DNA of 10,468 nucleotides from the NCBI GenBank assembly GCA_028565635.1, contig JAOXYB010063301.1:1-10468 (forward strand), given 5' to 3'. The notes below the pieces were generated by a model. That model saw only the letters and a list, made by a program, of their open reading frames with translations. It was not told the origin of the DNA and ran no database searches. Origin of the DNA: Phoronis ovalis (Eukaryota; Phoronida; Phoronidae). Every line of letters starts with the position of its first letter. Within the stretch, counting starts at the first letter, position 1. A program made the position numbers and the translations under genes. Below are positions 1 through 8,301 of the stretch, one piece after another.

Positions 1-132
1 TCATTGGCCCTCTGCTTAATCATGTGACTTACTCTTCTGTGTGTGATTGGCTGTTTAGTTTGGATATATATATGTTTTATAATGTAATAAAGCAGAAGTC
101 TTCCATATATCCCGGTCATAACTGGTGGAGAC
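1..132 (+). other. Possible end of an LTR with primer-binding-like site
   Basis: Two ATTGG boxes (about 3-7 and 47-51), a TATA-like run (63-73) and AATAAA (86-91) are followed 31 nt later by TGGTGGAGAC (123-132), which starts with TGG just after a TCATAAC end. That order (CCAAT, TATA, poly(A), TGG primer site) is typical of an LTR followed by its primer-binding site, but no gag or pol follows and the upstream edge is outside the window. A 3' UTR end is an equally plausible reading. Confidence 0.25.
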
Positions 133-1563
133 TGAAATCTAGAATTTACAATTAAGATCCATTAAGCATGAATTAAAAATCAGATTCTTTGTCCAAAATG
201 TCCTGGTTATTGTATTACTAGACGATTATCAATAAAACTGTGTTTAATTTCTAAAACTTGAGTTCACTTTAATTCATGTATGTGTAATTATAGCTTACCA
301 AAACCAGCAAGAAATGCTTCAGCTGACATTTCGAAATTTCTGCCTATAAGCATTAGTCTAATCAACGATGATTTTCGGTAGGAATTAGTACTGATTCCAG
401 TCACGCAGACCTAATTAGGGTGGAGATCCATTTCCTCGACGATCAGCATCTTCGGGACAATTTATGAGTTTGTTGAATTTTACGTATGTCTGTGGAGGTA
501 CATAGATAAAAACAATTTTTACGCTAATTTAATTGTGGGTACTTGCGCTGATTGGTAAAAAAATATTTTTTTTGATAATTCACCCATGAAATTTTCAATT
601 CTCGTATCACCCCTTGATACTATTATATATAGTACGAGCCGCCTCGGACCCAGGAGCTATATTGATCATTTCTATGAGATTTTTTTGACATTTTTGCAGG
701 ATTTTTGACCATTTGGTGATACTGATCGAGTGTGAATGACAGAAGCGGAAATATATTTATTTCATTCATTCAGTTTCATATTTTTTTTCCGTTTTACATT
801 TTTTTAGCACCACACAAGCCAACTGTCAAGTGTTATTAAGGATAGTCACAGGCTCCCGGCACAGGCTGGTGTGAAATGTATCGCTTTTTTCATTATCTCA
901 ATGACAGTGAATAATTTTATGATCTTACTTTCAAAACTTAAGAAAATTCGTACTGATTCTTTATTATATGTAGTTCTAGGTCCCGGGTTCTAGGTATTTT
1001 GCATTTGGTAGATGTTTCGAAGTCATCTGCTTCAAGTCATGCAGAGAATGTTGCTTTAATTTCTTTCTTCTGTTGAAGTAAACGCTTATGATAATGCAGT
1101 GTTAGACAGTTAGAGTAACATGTTTGTTCCAGAAACCAAACGCTTACTGTAAAAATAACCAGTGACTATACATACTCACAAATCTATTTATTTTAAAATG
1201 TTTCTCATAAATACCAGTGGATGAAGTGTAAAGTTTTAGACTTGCTAAGACATGTTACAGCTTTTTTGTTTAGGGAAGACACTGGGAAAGAAGGCCATAT
1301 CTGCATAGTACGTTGAAACTGTGAAAGTATTGATGCGTTGTTGGGTGCATGTGGAAAATTAACAGTGAGAACATAACGATACTGTAATTATTAATAGGGA
1401 AGATGTTTCAAGATAAATCATGGAAGGATAATTAGTCTGAATTCTAGATGACAGACTGATGGTTCTTTTATTACATGTCATAGTTTGTTATTTTGTGTTA
1501 AAAATAGTAAAATTGCAAGCATGTGTAACATGGCAATTAAGTTCCCGGGGTAAGTTCTACATT
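133..1563. other. Non-coding stretch, no gene recognised
   Basis: No exon or RNA gene could be supported on either strand. Small structures seen: a hairpin GTATCA/TGATAC near 605-621 inside a wider CTCGTA/TACGAG pair, and a 9-bp direct repeat GTTCTAGGT at 973-981 and 987-995 separated by CCCGG. Neither suggests a function. Confidence 0.5.
231..236 (+). terminator. Possible plus-strand poly(A) signal
   Basis: AATAAA is followed closely by the T/G-rich stretch CTGTGTTTAATTTCT, the layout of a poly(A) signal with its downstream element. No plus-strand gene upstream was identified, so it may be chance in AT-rich DNA or mark the end of a transcript starting before the window. Confidence 0.25.
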
Positions 1564-1886
1564 GCCCGGGGGGGCAGTCAATATAAAGTGTGTACGCATT
1601 TTCCAACAAACAAAATTCCGCATGATAGGGTGTTTTTCGAACCGCCGTCGCGTAACGCGCTTGGGGTCTGTTTTGGCCAAAATCATGAAAAGGGGTGGTT
1701 TTTGGAGATGTGACACTTCGTTAGGGGTGTTTTTTCCCAAAGTCACTTCCTTAAGGGGTATTTTTTATAAAAAAACTCACTTCCTTCGGGGTGTATTTTT
1801 TGCATAATTTCACTTTGTTAGAGCCTTTTTTGAAAAGCCATGTTGGAACATGGGTACTCACTTTTATATTGACTGCCCCTCTGGGC
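1564..1886. mobile_element. MITE-like element, long copy (terminal inverted repeats, internal tandem array)
   Basis: The left end begins GCCCGGGGGGGCAGTCAATA and the right end, reversed, begins GCCCAGAGGGGCAGTCAATA. Similarity runs about 50 bp into each end, through a GTAC-containing block and TTCCAAC. TACATT directly flanks both sides (1558-1563 and 1887-1892) as a probable 6-bp target-site duplication. There is no transposase, so it is non-autonomous. The left half aligns along its length with the reversed copy at 4781-4965, and the extra length is an internal array. Two overlapping open frames (84 and 81 codons) cross it but show no protein features and are judged spurious. The superfamily is not assigned. 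Confidence 0.8.
1689..1843. repeat. Internal tandem array in the long MITE copy (30-34 bp units)
   Basis: Degenerate units share the pattern CACTTCSTTA, then GGGGT, then a T-run. They begin at 1714, 1744, 1778 and 1811, with unit lengths of 30, 34 and 33, and a partial unit precedes them from about 1689. The short copy at 4781-4965 lacks this array, so it either arose in the long form or was lost from the short one. Confidence 0.75.
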
Positions 1887-2719
1887 TACATTCATTGTGC
1901 AACAGTATCTCCCAGTAGTAAGACGTGATTAAAATAGGCCAAATAAAATGTGCTTCACGGAACATTGGAGATTCTATTTGTTGTGTTATAATTTAGCTAC
2001 TTCTGTTATTAGTTTGAACATTGCGTACTTTCAATGAATTTCAGTTGTTTAAGCAATAACGGTAGATAAGATACCGCAAGGATGTACATGTATTGTACTT
2101 ATTATATTATATTAATATATAATAGACCGTCTGTAGCTACATGTATGCCTCCATTATTAATCTATACCAGTGTATCTTTATTAAAAAAATTTGTATTCTG
2201 CTGTTGGGTGCTTGGTGATTGACACAGATGTAACTGTTCTATAGATTGTATGGCAGTACTGGTAGGATCTGTTATCCATATAGTCTTTGTTTACTGTCTC
2301 CCTCGGGTAAGGCATACGTTTTTTATAGGACCAATGAAAGACCACCGTGTTCAGTATATAATATTACAATTATATTGGTGTTATTATAACAAATAAATGA
2401 AATATTCTATTGTATGCCTGTGAGTTTATTTGTTTCACTGTTATATACAATAGACTATTTGCTTGCACTTGGTGGAGACACCAGTCTCAGACCCAAGCAT
2501 GTCGCATTATGTGAATGAACAATGACGTACTTCTGTGTGCACTCGCGCCGGCGATTCATCCACAAAACAGAAACTAAGAAATACCCTCCTTTTTGTGAGC
2601 ATATCTGGTCAGTAAATAAACAACTACTTGATTTATTAATATTTTTTCGTAAAATTTTCATCGGTTAAAGCTTTTCTAAAGTCAGATTAAAAAATAACAA
2701 GTTTTGTGTATAACTAAAC
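1887..2719. other. Non-coding stretch, no gene recognised
   Basis: Apart from the weak LTR-like segment, nothing codes convincingly. The 68-codon minus-strand frame (2661-2455) lacks splice signals, domains or a biased composition and is treated as chance. Confidence 0.5.
2202..2479 (+). other. Possible second LTR-like segment
   Basis: The stretch starts TGTTGGGTG and contains CCAAT (about 2331), a TATA-like ATATAATATT (about 2356-2365) and AATAAA (2392-2397). It ends TTGCA just before CTTGGTGGAGAC, so the TGGTGGAGAC near position 123 recurs at 2470-2479. The order of signals matches the first LTR-like stretch although the rest does not align. A shared 10-mer alone is expected by chance in a window this size, so this is a weak call. 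Confidence 0.2.
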
Positions 2720-2838
2720 GATGCCGGTATTGAAAAGGTCTGGCTGTAGTGCCCTCAAGTGCATGCAAAGAGTTTATTGCCAGCAATATTAATATGGTTG
2801 CACTACACTAAATAGTTCCTTTGAAGGCACCGGCATAG
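2719..2838. repeat. Small inverted-repeat element
   Basis: ATGCCGGT near 2721 pairs with ACCGGCAT ending near 2836. Pairing continues inward with gaps: TTGAAAAGG with CCTTTGAA, then GTAGTGC (about 2746-2752) with GCACTAC (about 2800-2806). The loop contains a nested ATTGC/GCAAT stem. It resembles a MITE fragment about 120 bp long. Confidence 0.5.
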
Positions 2839-2889
2839 CGAAATGTTTAAAAAAAAATCCTGGGTGCATACATGGTCTGGGTCTGGTTC

Positions 2890-2936
2890 CGTGCCGTCTA
2901 ATAGGCGTTAATATGCACGTCATTAGACAGAGCACG
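2890..2936. repeat. Imperfect hairpin
   Basis: CGTGC (2890-2894) and GTCTAAT (2896-2902) pair with ATTAGAC (2922-2928) and GCACG (2932-2936) across a 19-nt loop with a small asymmetric bulge. It is unusually GC-balanced for the region. It could be a transposon remnant or chance. Confidence 0.4.
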
Positions 2937-4016
2937 AAGAGTTCTCGGAGATATAACTATTTTTGTCTTTGTTTACCTACCGATTTGCTCATTGGCCGGT
3001 GATCGATTAATACGCATGCACTATTTTCACTTCAGAATCAAGGTTCCGCACAGCGACCTTTAAAAAGATAGATGTAGCTCGAAATCCAATTGGTTTTGCT
3101 AGTAAAAATTGAAAAGTTTTAAAAACTAGAACAAACAAGGATAAAAAAATATCTAATCCCAGATGTCGGTGAGAGTTTGGTAATATTTGTATTTAATGTC
3201 GAATTATGTCAATTCCCCATTATAACGGACGGGAGGTGAATTAGTGGTGTACTCTCATATCAGTGTTATAGTTTATGATCAGACATGTGGTTTCATTGTC
3301 AGACACCAGGGTGGACATAACTAAAAATGAAAATAAAATTCTCACAAAAGTAAATGTATATCAAGTCACATTCTGAACTTATTGCATTATTTTTCAAATT
3401 TTGTTTTTGATAAAATATTGACAAAGTGATGAGGAGTCTGAAGTATTTGAAAATACTGCAATTTCTACCTTTTTTTCGTAAAATGCTTTTCAACTTGGTG
3501 TAGCCTCCCACCTAATACTATACCTGCAAACCAAGCATACATTCAATAGTAATGATGACAAATGTTCAAATTAAAAAAATATTTGTGAATGTTTAGAATG
3601 TTTTCAGTTGATAAGTCAAATAACCTACTATAATAATAAGCTCAATAATTTGCTGTGATAGAATTTTTTCCTGTTTTTTAAAGGCACATTCTATTTTGAA
3701 CCTGTCTATGTCTAGTCTATACAAAAATAATTCCCTTTGTTTTATTTATTGCCAGCATTAATTTTGTTAATATAAATTGATTTACCCAATTAGTGATCAA
3801 ATGGTTACCATGAAGCTGAAATCGTTGGAAAAGCTAATTCCTAACGTTATAACCTATTCTTGGTCAAAAAATGGCACAGTTAAAATTTCTACAACCTGAT
3901 TGGCTAACTCGGGAAATATTCCCCGATATACCCGCCCCTTAGCGGATAAAGTTCAGTCCGACTTTATGGATAACACAACACAGAACAGGAGCTTTTAAAG
4001 TCAGAGTAATTAAACC
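2937..4016. other. Intergenic stretch downstream of the LRRC28-like gene
   Basis: No exon is recognised. The 70-codon minus frame (3511-3299) is low-complexity and unsupported. A near-perfect 16-bp palindrome CGGGAAATATTCCCCG (3910-3925), flanked by GATTGGCTAA on the left and CCGCCCC on the right, forms a brief GC-richer patch just past the gene's poly(A) region. Confidence 0.5.
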
Positions 4017-4073
4017 TTTATTTATAGTAATTGAATGGTAGATTACATGTTTGCAGGAAATGGGAGGTTTATT
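4017..4073 (-). terminator. Two AATAAA poly(A) signals for the LRRC28-like gene
   Basis: AATAAA occurs on the minus strand at 4073-4068 and again at 4022-4017, which is 62 and 113 nt past the stop codon. A GT-rich stretch (TGTTCTGTGTTGTGTTA, about 3987-3971) lies 30-45 nt past the second signal, where a downstream processing element is expected. The second signal is therefore the more likely main site, giving a 3' UTR of about 130-140 nt. Use of either signal is inferred. Confidence 0.6.
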
Positions 4074-4134
4074 AATTTCGTCCTTTGTCTTCTGAATAAG
4101 GGGAGCTGTAGCGATTCATTCACGAAAAATGGGT

Positions 4135-4645
4135 TCAGTTCCATTGATTTGGCAGCTTATACATTTTTAACAGTTCACACCAGGTTAACAGTCCCATTCT
4201 ATGAGCCCCATATTTAACGATAGGCTTGGCTCTGTAAGCACAAGGTAGTGTGCAACACGGTGTGACAATGCACAGATGAGAACCTGTCAATTCCGGCGGA
4301 AAGTATACCTCAATGGTTACAAAGACTGTTCCATATATAGGACGATTGCATGAGTGACAATGTGCTGTAGGTAACTCTAAAAGATCTAAAAGAGCAATTG
4401 GTACCGGTAAATTGTTGCAATTTATAGGTAACTCCTCAGTATTATTTTTCTTTATCGTTGATCGTATTCGACGAAGACAGAAATCAATTAAAGGCAGGCT
4501 GTTATAGCCATCAGTTTCAGCATTATAAACTTGCCATACTTCTGCAGGTAAAACAATATGCCATTTTTCTTGAAAAGCATTGTACGAAAGTGTGCAGTGT
4601 TTGCCAGACTCGTCACAACTGTCCGATACTTTACGTTTTCCAAAA
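4135..4645 (-). CDS. LRRC28: LRRC28-like terminal coding exon: LPAEV region and Cys/His C-terminal module
   Basis: This 511-nt exon follows the acceptor TTATTTTCCAG (AG at 4647-4646) and encodes residues 110-279 before the TGA at 4137-4135. A basic and Cys-containing start (FGKRKVSD, then SCDESGKHC) leads to the LPAEV motif at 142-146 and a helical-looking stretch with LLDLLELP at 196-202. The Cys/His module follows: His205, Cys206, His207, Cys209, then Cys240, Cys241 and Cys245. The Cys pairs are spaced like a zinc ribbon, but metal binding is inferred only. The tail after Cys245 is about 34 residues and ends near WCELLKMYKLPNQWN, resembling the tail of vertebrate LRRC28 in position. The opposite strand has short open frames here (4035-4217, 4458-4661) that are shadows. 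Confidence 0.9.
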
Positions 4646-7600
4646 CTGGAAAATAAAATAACAACAGTTACTGCAAATTTACAAAATTAAACAATTCTAA
4701 TATTTACGATCACTCTGTTTATCTACCTAAACAAATTTTGTCAGTGAAAATTGCTGGACAGGGTAACTAAATGGATTAGTGCCCGGGGGGGCAGTAAATA
4801 TGAAAGTGGGTACCCACGTTCCAACACGGCTTTTCATGATTTTAGCCAAGAAAACATGCCCTAAGCACGTAACACGCCGGTGGTTTAAAAAACATACCCT
4901 TTCACATGAAATTTTGTGGGAGCATGCGTACCCACTTTCATATTGACTGCCCCCCCCCCCCCCCCGTTAGTGCCATATTGAGACAAATGTATTTTTGCAA
5001 TTTGAATCGTAAGTCTTCAGCTTTAAAGGAACTTATAACCCTACCTATTTTTTAAAATAAAACTAAGGGAACCGCAGATAGTTATGTAATCCTAATATAA
5101 TACTAACAAAGAACCAAATGAGTGTTCAGTAGTGTGATTATAAGTATTCCTCCAGTCACGGAGGTCAGCTTAAAATTTATCCAAAAGAAATAGCAATGAA
5201 AATAGAATTTTTACAGCAATCTGCAATATAGTACATTTGCCAATTATTGTACGTTTCTACACATTTTTATTTTGTTCCAGATCACAAAAAAGAAACAGTA
5301 TATTAGGCCATACCAAAAGGAAACCACTGCTTCAAATTTTGGAATGTTGCACTTTCAGTTTTTTAATAAACCTTGTTTAAAACTAAGCTAGTTACTGTTT
5401 AAAGAAAAATTTGTGAAAAATCCGCATTGCATTTTTTTCACACAAAATTTTTTTTTCTCAAGCTTTAACATTCATGCTATGTTATGGTGATATTTTTCGA
5501 CTTATGTGTGTAATGCACAAAATTTAATTAATGCTTTATGACACCTCATAAAAATTATAAGGTACATCCTACAGCAAAATCCTGGGGATCCAAAGAGAAG
5601 CTAACTACGTTTTTAAGAAGTAAATGATATTTCCATTATTTGTTATGAACGAATTGTAAATACAGTAATAATCTTTGTATTATTAATAAATGTTTAAAAA
5701 AAGTTATTTTTTTTATTTGCTAAAAAAATTAAATCTCTGGTGCAATTTAAACATAGTCAAAAAACAAATTGTGGGAATATCAATTTCTTGCTAAAAATAT
5801 AGTTAGCCCGAATTTTGATCTACTGGGTTTTCCCATAGGATGTATGTACCTAACGATTTTTGTAGGGTATAATCCAATGCTAATTAAATTTCAAACATTT
5901 TACACAATAGTTTGAAAATACCATTATGACATAGCTTGAATGTTAAAGCTTTATAACACATCTATTTTGAGTGAAAAAAAATGTAATGCGGACTTTTCCC
6001 AAATTTTTATTTAAACAGTGACGAGGGTCAAGCTTAGCCTTAATGGGCAAAACGTTTTAATTCTTTTCAAATCACATAAAATCAAAGAACACCATATACT
6101 TATGTAATCCATCTTTGGAATATGCGGGTGCTAATTTTGTTACATGCTTGATCTAAAAGTATTTTTAAAGAATTAATATTAAAACAAACGCTTCCAGAAC
6201 TTTGGCAGAAACACACCCCTAGTTCCAAGACATATCACAACTGATAAAATAAATATGCTTTATAAACTTTTGCAACCAGTCACATTGATGAATGAAATAG
6301 AATTAGCTTGGATGTTGCTATACAGAAAATGTATAATGGAAATTAATTGTTAGTACAGAATGAAGAAAAACAAAAATGGATCAGCCAATAAATTGTTTTG
6401 TAACTGATCAAAATGTGAATTATTTTTCACAATATATGTTGTCCAACTCAAGGCAATAACTGGTAGTCATGTTTGTTAATGGGGTTTTAGAACAGCCTCT
6501 AAATGCGCTTTTCTATTCACAAACTGAAAAAAGTTCAGTTACTATAAGAAGTGCATTTGTGGAAAATTCATTCGCACTTCCAGACTCAAACAGAATTTAA
6601 AAATAAACATTCAAGGCGAAGTTTAGTTGGGCTAACCTAGAGTGGTCAGTTGGCAGTTTTGACTGGTTTCCATGCATTCTATAGAAATTAAAATACCTCA
6701 GCAAAATAATCACTCTAATGTGTACATCAAGTAAAATACCCATTGTGTGGTAAAAAAAAATATCCTAAATCTGTAACGCTTGTTAATGTGCCTTGTTTAA
6801 AAAAAAAATTAAATGCATTTTTGTTCAAAAGTAAGCAAACCAGACATTGATTTGAGTGGGAAGTTTTTATAAGCATGGTCAGAAAGAAAGTCAGTAATTA
6901 TATGCATGCAAGTATTTGAAAAACATTTTGTCAATTGTTTTTTTTATTGATACCTTTTAGAAGAAAAAATTACATTTGTTTCTCCATTTGAACAGATGTT
7001 CCGACGGCGATCACTGTTCCTTATAAGATTAGAATATTACTCACTTCCTGTGTCCAATGGGAGGAGTGAGTTTCGAAGCAAGAGTTGTAACACTGCCTGG
7101 TACGTAGTTTAGAGTGTAGTTATTACCAAAATACAGTCGTCTTAAGGATTTCATGAAACCAATGTCTGAAAAAATCATTAGTATTTAAATGTCTGTTAAC
7201 AGTAGATATCAAGGTGGTGGGTACCATATTCGGCACAACTTGCTGGATCTACAATCTTCTTGTCAAATTTTGAACAATTCAAAGAAAAGATAAAATAGCA
7301 AAAATCTACTTTTTTGGAAAGGTAGCAACTATAAAAATTTATCTTTCCTGTCTGACACATGATTATGTAATCAGATACGGGACCATTTCGGGCAAAAAAA
7401 ATATTTTTTGAAAAGACACATTTCGTAAAAATTTAGCTCGAAAGTAGTTACTAAGCTGAAACTTTGCCAAAATTAGCTTCAAATAGAGATCTCTAAAACA
7501 CAGATTTATATAAAATTTGCTTTAATTATTCAAAAATAATAACTGTTCAAAATTCAACAGCCACAAAAGTTACTTTTTTCCTGACACCGACATATTTACA

Positions 7601-8301
7601 ACATAACATGTAAAAGCAGGGAAAAATTTAAAATCTGAGAAATGTTATTACAGATCCCTTTTAGCAGTAAATTAGTTTCAGCTTTGTACCTATAGATTAA
7701 GTATTGGACATACTTTTTTGAAGTTTAGAATTTAAAAAAAGGGAATTTTCACCCAAAAAGGCATCTGTGCTGCTTATATAATGATGTGAAAGACCTTCCC
7801 AAAAATGTATACTTTTACTAGTCTTTTATTTAACTATCAAAATTTAACCTAAAAGTACAAAGTGTGAATAAGTTACTCTAGTGGGACTAGACACCTCTAA
7901 AAGAAGTATTTGAGAATAATTAAATAACTTATAAAAAATTTGGTCATAGCAACCTTATAATGAGCATCCTTCATATATTTTAAAAATATATATAAAAAAT
8001 AATTTCTCTGTCAGTTTCATGATAAGACACTTCCAAAAATCTAGGCAACAACTTTAAAGTAAACTCAATCGGATGTATATATTATTTATCATACCAAAAG
8101 GCAAAAACAGAAGTTTATTGGCACAAGCAGATATTTCTTGAAGTCTTTGCAGTTTACAAATGTGTCGTGGCAGCCATTTAAGTAGGTTCTCATCAAGCAT
8201 CAGAGTCACCAGATTTGAACAATTCCCGAGTTGACACGGTATCGTAGTTAACTTGTTACGCGACAGCTGAAGATGTTGCAAATTATCAAGACTTCCCATT
8301 T
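4135..8301 (-). CDS. LRRC28: LRRC28-like leucine-rich-repeat protein, 3' part of a spliced gene (three exons; 5' exons missing)
   Basis: Spliced CDS, join of 8301-8095, 7165-7045 and 4645-4135 on the minus strand, giving 279 residues and a TGA. Introns are GT-AG with matching phases (phase 1, then phase 2), so the frame continues across both junctions. Residues 1-92 hold four LRRs of the LxxLxLxxNxLxxLP type. Residues 142-146 read LPAEV, and residues 205-245 hold HCHSC and CCTLPC, a pattern like a small zinc-binding module. From memory of vertebrate LRRC28 (about 367 residues), the run PRHICKL..LQEIS..ANKLLFLP, the LPAEV motif and the paired HCHxC/CCxxxC cysteines all match in order and spacing. 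About 120 N-terminal residues are missing, which fits upstream exons beyond the window. The cellular role of LRRC28 is poorly known; LRRs normally bind proteins. LRRC58, which also has LRRs followed by a Cys-containing tail, is the main alternative. The family call is solid, the exact orthologue likely. Confidence 0.85.
4781..4965. mobile_element. MITE-like element, short copy, inverted relative to the 1564-1886 copy
   Basis: The ends are GCCCGGGGGGGCAGTAAATA on the left and, reversed, a G-run followed by GGCAGTCAATATGAAAGT. Reversed, the whole 185 bp aligns with the left half plus right terminus of the 1564-1886 element, including AAAATCATGAAAAG and the GTAACRCGC-type core. TTAGT(G) flanks both sides as a 5-6 bp target-site duplication. 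It sits in the 2.4-kb LRRC28-like intron, ending 136 bp upstream of the final acceptor. The right end carries a run of 16 C (4950-4965). Confidence 0.8.
5379..6043. repeat. Large foldback element (inverted repeat arms about 210-230 bp, spacer about 220 bp)
   Basis: The left arm (about 5379-5591) and right arm (about 5811-6043) are imperfect reverse complements. Anchoring blocks are 5461-5481 with 5930-5950 (20 of 21 positions pair), 5421-5441 with 5971-5992, and 5561-5570 with 5837-5851. All three share a centre near 5706, so this is one continuous palindrome and not chance pairing. No transposase or other protein is present. It lies within the 2.4-kb intron of the LRRC28-like gene. The outer ends are uncertain by 10-20 bp and no target-site duplication was identified. 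Confidence 0.85.
6044..7044. other. Rest of the 2.4-kb intron
   Basis: AT-rich intronic sequence between the large foldback and the exon at 7045-7165. Apart from the hairpin at 6497-6562, no open frame, RNA gene or repeat could be supported. Confidence 0.5.
6497..6562. repeat. Short hairpin resembling a miRNA precursor
   Basis: The arms about 6497-6530 and 6532-6562 are reverse complements with a few mismatches and bulges. The top of the stem is a perfect 7-bp AACTGAA/TTCAGTT pair around a 5-nt AAAAG loop, and the base pairs AAATGCGCTT with AAGTGCATTT. Total length is about 66 nt, inside the 2.4-kb intron. It could be a tiny foldback or an intronic miRNA-like hairpin on either strand. No known miRNA seed was recognised. 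Confidence 0.45.
7045..7165 (-). CDS. LRRC28: LRRC28-like coding exon: fourth LRR and linker
   Basis: This 121-nt exon has a pyrimidine-rich acceptor, TTTTTTCAG (AG at 7167-7166), and a strong donor, GTGAGT (7044-7039). It enters in phase 1, completing Asp70 (G|AC), and leaves in phase 2, with AA completed to Asn110 by the next exon. Residues 70-92 complete an LRR, DIGFMKSLRRLYFGNNYTLN followed by YVP, matching the repeat after the LPLDLG position in vertebrate LRRC28. Residues 93-110 are a poorly conserved linker. It is too short to stand out as an open frame; it was found from its flanking frames and splice sites. Confidence 0.85.
7260..7850. repeat. Older foldback element filling most of the 0.93-kb intron
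   Basis: Imperfect inverted arms of about 250 bp meet near 7555-7570. Paired blocks are 7263-7273 with 7837-7846, 7311-7323 with 7793-7805 (TTTTTGGAAAGGT against ACCTTCCCAAAAA), 7453-7463 with 7674-7684 (AAGCTGAAACT, exact), and AGATC at about 7487 with GATCC near 7653. The centres agree to within about 15 bp, with small indels between blocks. The arms are more diverged than those of 5379-6043 and share no evident sequence with them. Chance AT-rich pairing explains some but not all of the match. Confidence 0.65.
8095..8301 (-). CDS. LRRC28: LRRC28-like coding exon: three LRRs
   Basis: This 207-nt exon is preceded by the acceptor TATTACAG (AG at 8303-8302) and followed by the donor GTATGA (8094-8089). 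It starts and ends in phase 1, so it adds exactly 69 residues and could be skipped without a frameshift. The first codon is split (G|AA = Glu if the upstream exon ends in G). The residues form three LRRs ending at Pro22, Pro45 and Pro68, with consensus Asn at 16, 39 and 62. The minus-strand open frame runs past both edges (to 8368 and 8054), but the extensions are AT-rich, lose LRR spacing and lie outside good splice signals, so they are read as intron. The Met within EMG is not a likely start, because homologues have further LRRs upstream. Confidence 0.88.

Noticed and set aside
1459-1807. Overlapping 84- and 81-codon plus frames and a 69-codon minus frame over the long MITE copy
   Set aside because: They fall on terminal repeats and the tandem array, show no domain and lack splice context; open frames here follow from the repeat sequence.
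2455-3511. Minus-strand open frames of 68 and 70 codons
   Set aside because: No recognisable motif, low-complexity composition and no flanking exons in a matching phase.
4035-4661. Plus-strand open frames of 60 and 67 codons
   Set aside because: They are antisense shadows of the well-supported terminal exon of the LRRC28-like gene and its 3' UTR.
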